DNA from: Actinoplanes siamensis
Lineage (GTDB): Bacteria > Actinomycetota > Actinomycetes > Mycobacteriales > Micromonosporaceae
Direction of reading: 5' to 3'
Assembly: GCF_016862395.1 (NCBI RefSeq)
Contig: NZ_BOMW01000047.1
Coordinates: 1 to 53,932, forward strand
Length of the DNA: 53,932 bases
Positions 48,163 through 53,932 of this stretch are shown piece after piece (position 1 is the first letter of the stretch; every line of letters starts with the position of its first letter). Position numbers and translations under genes: made by a program. The notes under the pieces are model-generated. The model saw only the letters and a program-made list of their open reading frames with translations. It was not told the DNA's origin and searched no databases.

Positions 48163-48792
48163 ATGGAGTTGCCCGAGATCGGTTCCCCGATGTTCCTCGC
48201 GCTGGGGGACGGCGTGAACTTCCGGTCCCGGCTGGAGGCGGTGGACGAGGACACGTTCAGCGTGGCCGCCCCGCTCGAGACCACCGGCCCGGAGGGCTTC
48301 CTGCCCGGCTACGAGTTCGAGGTGTTCTGGGTGCCGCCGCGTACCCGGATCGTGATGCCGGTCCTGCTCAAGCAGGTCAGCGACAGCGCGCCGTTCCGCT
48401 GGGCGTTGTTCCCGACCGCGGAGCCGGTGATCAGCAACCGCCGCGAGTTCGCCCGCGGCGGCGCCGGCGCCCCGATCCGCCTCTTCGGCGAGTGGGGCCC
48501 GCAGTACCTGCAGGGCAAGATGCTCGACATCAGCGAGGGCGGCCTGCGGTTCTGGGTGCCCGACGCGACGGCGTTCCGCGAGGGCGACTACATGCGCGCC
48601 CTGGTCTGGCTGGGCAACGGCGAGGCCGAACTGAAGGGCAAGGTGTACGCGGTCCGCCCGGCCAACGACGGCCCCGGCTTCCACGTGGTGCTGATCTTCA
48701 AGACCGTCGACCCGCTCGCCCAGATGATCCGGCAGTACGTGATCGCGTGGGAGATCGGCGAGCGCCGGAAGGCCCAGCGCGGCCAGAACTGA
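48163..48792 (+). CDS. PilZ-domain c-di-GMP-binding protein
   Basis: A 209-residue protein with an N-terminal YcgR-like beta domain (about 1-90) and a PilZ domain (about 95-195). The RxxxR motif is NRREFARGG and the second motif DISEGGLRFWV (D-x-S-x-x-G), so c-di-GMP binding residues are intact. ATG 48163 (or GTG 48160). It likely acts as a c-di-GMP receptor; target unknown. It ends against a strong bidirectional terminator. Confidence 0.88.
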   Translation: MELPEIGSPMFLALGDGVNFRSRLEAVDEDTFSVAAPLETTGPEGFLPGYEFEVFWVPPRTRIVMPVLLKQVSDSAPFRWALFPTAEPVISNRREFARGGAGAPIRLFGEWGPQYLQGKMLDISEGGLRFWVPDATAFREGDYMRALVWLGNGEAELKGKVYAVRPANDGPGFHVVLIFKTVDPLAQMIRQYVIAWEIGERRKAQRGQN

Positions 48793-48812
48793 GCTGGAGC
48801 GTCGCCGCCGTT

Positions 48813-48850
48813 CGGCCGCCCGGGGGAGCTGTCCGCGTCCCGGGCGGCCG
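48813..48850. terminator. Bidirectional terminator hairpin
   Basis: CGGCCGCCCGGG and CCCGGGCGGCCG are perfect 12-bp arms with a 14-nt loop, between the converging PilZ and DUF4190 genes. Confidence 0.85.
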
Positions 48851-48861
48851 GCCGCGACGCC

Positions 48862-49908
48862 CTACTTGTTGACCATCGACCCGGTCCACTGGCCGGACTC
48901 CGGGACCGCGATGCAGGTGATCTTGCGGTCGTCGGACCAGGACGTCTCCGACGGGTAGATGTACCAGAACTGCGCGTCGGCGAACTTGCCCGTCGCGTAC
49001 TTGTCCAGCGAGGCGCCGCAGAGCTTGTCGGCCGCCTTCTCCACCTCGGCGTCGCCGGGGTAGGCGCCCTTCGGCATGGCCGAGACGGCGTACACCTCGC
49101 CGCCGTGCGGCACCGAGCAGAGCGACACCGTGAACCGGTCGGCGTCGCTGTCCTCGTCGATGTACGAGATGCAGTCGCCGACCTGCAGGTTCTCGGTCGC
49201 CCGGCTGCCCGGGCCGCTGGTGCGCGTCGGCGTGGGCGCCGCCTCGACGGTGGGCCGGCTGCCGACGAAGCCGGAGTCGGCCGGCTCGGTGGTGTCGCCG
49301 GTCAGCGTGGCTATCGTGATGAGCGCGGCGATGACCAGGACCCAGAAGGCGGACAGGCTGAGGCCGGCGATGGCCAGGCCCTTGCCGCGGTCGCCGCGCT
49401 TCGGGATCTGCACCAGCGCCACGATGCCGAAGATGACGCTGAGCAGGACGCCGCCGAGGACGCCGAAGATCAGCGAGGCGATCGCGAAGCTGTTGGTCCG
49501 GCCCTGGGCCGGCGGGCCGAACATCGGGTAGGGGTAACCGGGCTGCGGGTACTGCTGGCCGTATCCCGGGTAGGCCGGCTGGGCCGGATACCCCGGCTGG
49601 GCCGGATACCCCGGCTGGGCCGGATACCCCGGCTGGGCCGGATACCCCGGCTGGGCCGGCAGCGGGAACGGGCCGCCGTACGACGGCGCGGGCTGGTGGG
49701 GCTGGGTCGGATACGCGCCCGGGGCCGGGAAGGCGTCGGGCGGTGGGGGCGCGGGGTGGGCGTCCGGCTGCGCCGGCGGCGCGCTGTGGACCGGAGCGGC
49801 CAGCGGATCACTCACCGGCGAAGGCGGCGCGGCCAGCGGATCGGCCTGCGGCGGTAGGGGTGCCGGACCGGACGCCGGATTCGGCTGCCCGGGAATTTCC
49901 TCGTTCAC
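48862..49908 (-). CDS. DUF4190 / septum-formation-type membrane protein
   Basis: A 348-residue protein. Residues 1-130 are Pro/Ala/Tyr-rich and disordered, with a run of PGYPAQ hexapeptides. Two membrane helices form a DUF4190 unit (about 140-205; ASLIFGVLGGVLLSVIFGIVAL). An extracellular septum-formation-like domain follows (about 240-348) with Cys in VGDCISYID, LCSVPH, KLCGAS and KITCIAV. Such proteins are frequent in Micromonosporaceae; function is not established. First gene leftward, converging on PilZ. The 237-bp gap 49909-50145 shows nothing clear. Confidence 0.85.
   Translation of the reverse strand: MNEEIPGQPNPASGPAPLPPQADPLAAPPSPVSDPLAAPVHSAPPAQPDAHPAPPPPDAFPAPGAYPTQPHQPAPSYGGPFPLPAQPGYPAQPGYPAQPGYPAQPGYPAQPAYPGYGQQYPQPGYPYPMFGPPAQGRTNSFAIASLIFGVLGGVLLSVIFGIVALVQIPKRGDRGKGLAIAGLSLSAFWVLVIAALITIATLTGDTTEPADSGFVGSRPTVEAAPTPTRTSGPGSRATENLQVGDCISYIDEDSDADRFTVSLCSVPHGGEVYAVSAMPKGAYPGDAEVEKAADKLCGASLDKYATGKFADAQFWYIYPSETSWSDDRKITCIAVPESGQWTGSMVNK
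49581..49652. repeat. Four exact 18-bp tandem repeats in the DUF4190 gene
   Basis: GGGCCGGATACCCCGGCT is repeated four times, with partial copies on both sides. Each copy encodes the hexapeptide AQPGYP on the minus strand. Confidence 0.95.
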
Positions 49909-50145
49909 CCCGGGACGCTAACCCGGGGACACTTCTTTTCCGGTTCCCCGACGGTGTCGATTCCGTATCGACGTGCCGGGGGCGGCCGGCCTCCCCGCGA
50001 CGACTGCCCCTCGAAGCCCTTGCCGCTGGTGGTGGTCCCGGTGCGCCCCGCGGTCTCCGGGGCGACCACGCCGTTTGCCGCCCACCCCAGGATCGGGTAC
50101 GCCGGGCAGCCGGCACCCGTCCGCCGGCGCCCGGCGCCACGCGGG

Positions 50146-51267
50146 TCAGACCCGGCCGGCGGTCCGGTCCAGGAGGTCGTCGGCCGGGCAGCGGTTGCGG
50201 TTCACGTAGGTCTCGGTGAAGTCGGCCAGCGCGTTCCGCAATTCCCGGCTGGCGCCCTGGCGGGCCAGCGCGCCGTAGGCGGCCAGGAAGCACGCGCGGG
50301 CGGCGTCGGCCAGAACCGGGTCGGTGAGGGCGTCGCGGGCGGCGCGTTCCCACAGGCGGGGCTCGGCGGCCAGGTGCGCGGTAGCGGCGTAGGCCTCCTC
50401 GGCGGCGCGCGGGTCGTCGAGCAGGGTGGTGATCACCGCGGCCGGGACGCGCCAGCCGGCGCCGGGCTGACGGTCGGCCACGTCGATCTCCAGGTGGCCT
50501 CGGGCGGCGACCGGCGGGCGCAGGCCGGCCAGGTGACGGTCGAGATCGGAAACGGTCAGGCGGGCGCCGGTGCGGAGGCGGTCGCGGAGGCTGCGGCCGG
50601 TCACCGTGGGGGCGTCCAGCACGTGCGCGACCCAGGCCGTACGCGCATCGATCGCCGGCCTGGACCCCAGACCCTCCGCGACGTTGTCCGGAACGCGCTG
50701 GATCGGCGGGGCGGAGCCCGCGCGGCCGGGCAGGACCGGGAGGTCCCGGCGCAGCGCCTGGCGGACGCTGCGCCAGCCGGTCGGGCGGCCCTGCCGCAGC
50801 GGCGCGTTGGCGAACGCCGCGGCCAGCACCGGCGCCACGGTGTGCGCGAGGATCCAGCGCCGGTCGATCCCGAGCGGCCCGTCCCCGTGCAGGCCCGCCT
50901 CCAGGCCGATCCGGATGCCCGCGGTCGCCGTGCCGTACGCGTGGACCGGCCCCTCCGGGTGCACGGTATCGGTGGCGAACGGCAGCACGCTGAGCCCGTG
51001 CCGGTCCATCACCCGGGTGGCGGCGGCCAGGTCGTCGGACGTGCGCCGCAGCGCCACCTCCAGGCCGGGCGACGGGGGAGCGCTGACCACGGCCACCCGT
51101 GGCGACCGCGCGTCCAGGAAGCCGTGCCGCAGCGGGCGCCGGACGGTGGGCGCGCACGCCGGATCGAGCAGCAGATCGACCGCGATCCCCACGAATCCCG
51201 GCATCCCGGGAGCGAACGCCCGCGCCACGAGGTGCTCCCCGGCGGCCTGCTCGGTCAGGATGGTCAC
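50146..51267 (-). CDS. Glutamate-cysteine ligase-like (EgtA-like) protein
   Basis: A 373-residue protein of the GCS2/EgtA type: GPVHAYGTATAGIRIGLEAGL, then ILAHTVAPVLAAAFANAPLRQG and TGWRSVRQALRRD, matching the substrate and ATP regions of actinobacterial EgtA. EgtA makes gamma-glutamylcysteine for ergothioneine. egtB-egtE are not adjacent, so the assignment rests on sequence likeness. GTG 51267 opens the gene. A perfect palindrome lies about 205 bp upstream. The gap 51268-51619 contains that operator, a leftward -10-like TATGCT and a doubtful 66-residue leftward frame. Confidence 0.6.
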   Translation of the reverse strand: MTILTEQAAGEHLVARAFAPGMPGFVGIAVDLLLDPACAPTVRRPLRHGFLDARSPRVAVVSAPPSPGLEVALRRTSDDLAAATRVMDRHGLSVLPFATDTVHPEGPVHAYGTATAGIRIGLEAGLHGDGPLGIDRRWILAHTVAPVLAAAFANAPLRQGRPTGWRSVRQALRRDLPVLPGRAGSAPPIQRVPDNVAEGLGSRPAIDARTAWVAHVLDAPTVTGRSLRDRLRTGARLTVSDLDRHLAGLRPPVAARGHLEIDVADRQPGAGWRVPAAVITTLLDDPRAAEEAYAATAHLAAEPRLWERAARDALTDPVLADAARACFLAAYGALARQGASRELRNALADFTETYVNRNRCPADDLLDRTAGRV

Positions 51268-51470
51268 GCGATGCCTCCGCTTGCGCTCGAGGGATGGGCC
51301 GGTCGATTTGATCTTTCGGTACGCCCGGAGGTCCGCTCGGCTCCCGGCCGCTTCCGGCTCCCGCCGTGCGCCCGGACCGCCCGGCCCGCGGGGCGGCGCC
51401 GGACACGGTCGGAGCGCCTGTCGGCGTCTCCGCTGCTCCGGTCACCGGCCCCGGTGGCAGCGAGCATAGC

Positions 51471-51497
51471 ATTCCTATCTGTCCGATAGGAATGCCG
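51471..51497. promoter_or_regulatory. 11-bp inverted repeat operator upstream of the EgtA-like gene
   Basis: GCATTCCTATC and GATAGGAATGC are perfect 11-bp arms with a 5-nt spacer (TGTCC), a TetR-type layout. On the minus strand TATGCT follows directly, so the site overlaps a leftward promoter. No matching regulator gene is in the window. Confidence 0.7.
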
Positions 51498-51619
51498 GAG
51501 CGAGGTGGACCGGGATAGCCTCCTAGGCAGCCTTAGGGGTGGTGCCGGGGACGGGATCAGGGCCGGCTCCGGGAAACCGCCGGTCCCGGCCGAAACCGCC
51601 GCGGCCATAGCGTCAGCTC

Positions 51620-52186
51620 ATGGCACCGAACTCGGTCACCGTCCGCCGGCTCGCCCTCGCCGCCCCGGTGTTGCTGCTGCTCTACGGAATCCTGCGGTTC
51701 GCCGACGGCCTCGACGGCCATCGCGGAGCCGGCCCGCTCCGCGACGCCGGCCACCTGGCGTTCTTCGCCGGCATGGCGCTGTTCGGCCTGCTCGCCGTGA
51801 CGCTGCGCGGCATGCTCCCGGCGCCCGGCCGGGTCGCCACGGCGGCCGCGGTAGCCGCTGTCGCCGGCGTGCTCTGCTTCCTCTGGGTGATCACCGGGGA
51901 CCTGTCCACCGCGTTCCGGAAGGCGGCCCCGCCGCCCGGCGCGCTGCGGGCCGCCGGCCCGATGCTGTTCCCGCTCGGCGTGCTCGTCCTCTTCGGCCTG
52001 CTGGTCGCCGCCCGCCGGCTGCCGGTCCGGACCCCGTTGCTCTTCGGCGCCGGCATCGCCGCGATCACCGTCGATCTGGATCTGCTGCCGTTCGCCGCTG
52101 TCACCATCCTGGTCGCGCTGGCCCCGCTGCGCCGGGTCACCCGTCCGGGGCTCCTGCGGCCCCGCCTGGCCACGCTCGCGCACTGA
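51620..52186 (+). CDS. DUF998-like multi-helix membrane protein
   Basis: A 188-residue, strongly hydrophobic protein with about five to six predicted helices and a basic C-terminus. The spacing and glycine pattern recall DUF998 proteins, but I am not sure of the family. ATG 51620 fits a leaderless start (TAGCGT, 6 nt, ATG). Function unknown. Confidence 0.65.
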   Translation: MAPNSVTVRRLALAAPVLLLLYGILRFADGLDGHRGAGPLRDAGHLAFFAGMALFGLLAVTLRGMLPAPGRVATAAAVAAVAGVLCFLWVITGDLSTAFRKAAPPPGALRAAGPMLFPLGVLVLFGLLVAARRLPVRTPLLFGAGIAAITVDLDLLPFAAVTILVALAPLRRVTRPGLLRPRLATLAH

Positions 52187-52260
52187 TCCGGCCCCGGATC
52201 GTGTACCCGGCGCAGCCCTGCCGTCACGAAAATGTCGGCGGGTGGTGGCAGCATCCGAGT

Positions 52261-52737
52261 ATGGAGATTCTGCCCGGCGAGGGAGTCGCACTGGTCAAGG
52301 TCGGCGAGTCGAGGGACGCGGTGGAGGCGCGACTCGGCCCGCCCGCGCATCCCGGCATCGCGGCGCGCTCGGTCTACCACACCGAGCCGACGCTCGTGGT
52401 CGACTACGACGGCGACACCGTCGAGCTGGTCGAGCTGGGCTGCAGCGGGGACGGCGGCGAACAGGCCACGCTGGACGGTGTCCAGTTGACGTACAGGTTC
52501 ATGGACGACGTGGTCGCCGAGCTGGCCGCGCTGGGGCACCGGGCCGAGCCGTTCGACATCGGCTACACGTTCCGGGCCGGCTTCACCATCTTCTCGACGG
52601 GCACCCGCGCCGCCACCGACCTCGACCCCACCGCCTCGCCGGACGATCCGCGGCCGGTCGTCGACGGCGTCGGCGTGGCCCCCGCGGAATACTGGCTGGG
52701 CCCCGCCGCGCCGGAGCCGGCCGGGGTCAGAAGTTGA
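52261..52737 (+). CDS. Hypothetical protein
   Basis: A 158-residue soluble, acidic, beta-rich protein (VGESRDAVEARLGPPAHPG near the start, YTFRAGFTIFSTG later) with no recognised family. The early 'VGESRDAVEARLG' part resembles the start of SmpA/OmlA-like repeats by pattern only. ATG 52261 fits a leaderless start (CAGCAT, 6 nt, ATG). Its end overlaps the convergent lipoprotein gene by 11 nt. Confidence 0.6.
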   Translation: MEILPGEGVALVKVGESRDAVEARLGPPAHPGIAARSVYHTEPTLVVDYDGDTVELVELGCSGDGGEQATLDGVQLTYRFMDDVVAELAALGHRAEPFDIGYTFRAGFTIFSTGTRAATDLDPTASPDDPRPVVDGVGVAPAEYWLGPAAPEPAGVRS

Positions 52738-53275
52738 CCGTGACGCCGGCCGTCCCGCAGGCGGCGGTGAGCTTCTCGCTGAGCTCCGCGAAGCCGGCGT
52801 CGGCCGCGGTGCCGATCGGATCGGCCGACCGGGCCGCCTTGGCCACCTCGTCGGCGACCGCCCGCGCGGCGACGGTCACCTCGGTGTCCCGGGCCAGGAC
52901 GAGCGCCTCGTCGACGGTCGTGTGGAAGGTGCTGAACGCCTTCCGGGCGTCCTCCGCCTCGACGTGACCGTCCTGCTTCTGTGCCTCGGAGATGCCGTTC
53001 TTCATGGTGCTCCCGGCCTTGTTCACGGTGTCGCAGACGGCCTTGTCGCCGGGCGGGTCGAGGACCGCGCCGCCGTTCGGGGCGCCGCTGTTCGTGGCGC
53101 CGTCGTTCGCCGTGCCGTTCGGGGCGCCGCTGTTCGTGGCGCCGTTCGCGACGCCGTTGTTCGCGGTGCTGCTGGGAGCGGCGGGAGCCGCGGCGGGCGT
53201 GTCGTCGCCGCACGCGGCGAGGCCGGCCAGGCAGGCGCAGAGCAGGGCGGTGGCGGCGATCCGGGAACGCTTCAC
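52727..53275 (-). CDS. Secreted lipoprotein with Asn/Gly repeats
   Basis: A protein of about 182 residues with a lipoprotein signal: KRSR, hydrophobic core and lipobox LAAC (Cys near residue 22). An Ala/Asn/Gly low-complexity spacer follows (about 25-70, GATNSGAPNG twice), then a helical domain with two Cys (about 80-182; CDTVNKAG, TAACGTAG). GTG 53275 is chosen over ATG 53311, which would add 12 residues before the signal. Function unknown. Confidence 0.7.
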   Translation of the reverse strand: MKRSRIAATALLCACLAGLAACGDDTPAAAPAAPSSTANNGVANGATNSGAPNGTANDGATNSGAPNGGAVLDPPGDKAVCDTVNKAGSTMKNGISEAQKQDGHVEAEDARKAFSTFHTTVDEALVLARDTEVTVAARAVADEVAKAARSADPIGTAADAGFAELSEKLTAACGTAGVTVNF

Positions 53276-53463
53276 GGCAACGGACGGTAGCCGACCTACC
53301 TGTGCGGGCAAGTCCGGGGTCAGGGTGCGATGGTGGTGCTGCCCCGCCGGCCGGGCCGGCGGCGAACAGGGCGTCCCCCGAGTGGCCGTCGCTTTCCGGC
53401 AGGGAGTTTCTGCCCACGGCAGAGGGGCGGGCGGTGGCGCCGGCGGCTTCCTATTCTGGGCGG

Positions 53464-53841
53464 ATGAGCGACCAGGACCGGACCGGCGAGCTGCTCGCGG
53501 CCGAGCGGCGGCTGCAGAACGCGCAGCGGGCCGGTGACGTGGGCGAGCTGGACCTGCTGCTCGACGACCGGCTGGTCGCGATCGGGCCGGACGGTGGGCG
53601 CTACAGCAAGCAGCATGATCTGGACGCTTATCGGACCGGCAGCTCGGTGATCGACACGCTGACCGAGGAGAGCGTCGAGCTGCTGGTGGTGGACGGCACC
53701 GGCGTGACGTTCGCGGTGTGCGCGGTGACGGGGACGTTCGGCGGGGCGGCGGTCAGTGCCCGCTTGCGGTATACGCGGACCTGGGCGTACAGCGAAAATA
53801 GCGGCTGGCGGATCGTTGCCGCCCACATCTGCGCCATCTAA
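53464..53841 (+). CDS. NTF2-like / DUF4440 protein
   Basis: A 125-residue protein with the SnoaL/DUF4440 cone fold pattern: N-terminal helix LLAAERRLQNAQRAGDVGELDLLLDD (seen as LLAAERRLQ and ELDLLLDD), then beta strands and YTRTWAY, GWRIVAAH near the end. Members include small hydrolases, isomerases and binding proteins; substrate unknown. ATG 53464 fits a leaderless start (TATTCT, 6 nt, ATG). Confidence 0.85.
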   Translation: MSDQDRTGELLAAERRLQNAQRAGDVGELDLLLDDRLVAIGPDGGRYSKQHDLDAYRTGSSVIDTLTEESVELLVVDGTGVTFAVCAVTGTFGGAAVSARLRYTRTWAYSENSGWRIVAAHICAI

Positions 53842-53850
53842 GCTCCCGCC

Positions 53851-53932
53851 GCAGCCCGCAGCCCGCAGCCCGCAGCCCGCAGCCCGCAGCCCGCAGCCCG
53901 CAGCCCGCAGCCCGCAGCCCGCAGCCCGCAGC
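53851..53932 (+). repeat. GCAGCCC heptamer tandem repeat at the window end
   Basis: About 11.7 perfect copies of GCAGCCC run to the last base, so the array continues beyond the window. It starts 10 nt after the NTF2-like stop. Confidence 0.97.

Noticed and set aside
51268..51464. 66-residue leftward frame ahead of the EgtA-like gene
   Set aside because: Arg/Ser/Gly-rich, no family, no ribosome site; coupling to the next start is the only support.
53851..53932. Possible CRISPR array
   Set aside because: The unit is a 7-bp perfect tandem repeat without spacers and no cas genes are present.

Overview
The window is high-GC actinobacterial DNA. GTG starts are frequent, genes often overlap by 4 nt (ATGA/GTGA), there are F420-type and EgtA-like enzymes, and many starts look leaderless (TANNNT, 6 nt, ATG/GTG). 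The gene content (MoxR-DUF58-transglutaminase cluster with Fn3 proteins, DUF4190/septum-formation protein, SAM-IV-type riboswitches) suggests a Micromonosporaceae member such as Actinoplanes; that placement is inference.

1-17.9 kb is accessory DNA. A 16-bp sequence equal to the 3' end of the tRNA-Leu(GAG) gene at 17880-17962 recurs at 832-847, next to an AbrB-like protein and a tyrosine integrase. I read 832-17894 as an integrated island of about 17 kb. It carries: an XRE / ImmA-IrrE protease / PIN triple (2417-4250) behind a 12-bp palindrome; a leftward arsenate operon (ArsR-ArsC fusion, three-helix-ArsC, aquaporin, ArsC, and a thioredoxin reductase broken by an in-frame TAG); a TauE/SafE permease; a small MerR / MerT-like module; and a second arsenic module (ArsR divergent from a small CxxC protein, a Cys-Cys-Gly repeat protein, an M28-like protein, another ArsR, an ArsN-like acetyltransferase, a flavoprotein with a Cys-Cys tail, an MFS permease). 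The right end is worn: a BASS-type transporter, an N-terminally truncated flavin monooxygenase, and the 3' end of an unidentified gene abut the tRNA. No ArsB or typical Acr3 pump is visible, so arsenite would leave through the aquaporin or other permeases.

18-30 kb is a probable chromosomal cluster for a cell-envelope system: a TPR/proline-rich/Fn3 membrane protein, a beta-propeller-like Fn3 protein, a MoxR ATPase, a DUF58 protein, a TgpA-like transglutaminase that seems to lack its catalytic Cys and His, and a Pro/Gly-rich lipoprotein. 30-54 kb is mixed housekeeping: tandem GAF-PAS kinases (one without an ATPase domain), a methyltransferase, MerR, MFS, HD hydrolase, M20 peptidase, DUF1684, a class-V aminotransferase and a GNAT enzyme each behind a SAM-IV-like riboswitch, a GH92 mannosidase plus GT4 glycosyltransferase, an ArsR/SRPBCC pair with twin operators, an F420-type oxidoreductase, a PilZ protein with a structured leader, a DUF4190 protein, an EgtA-like ligase and several small proteins. 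The window ends in a heptamer repeat.
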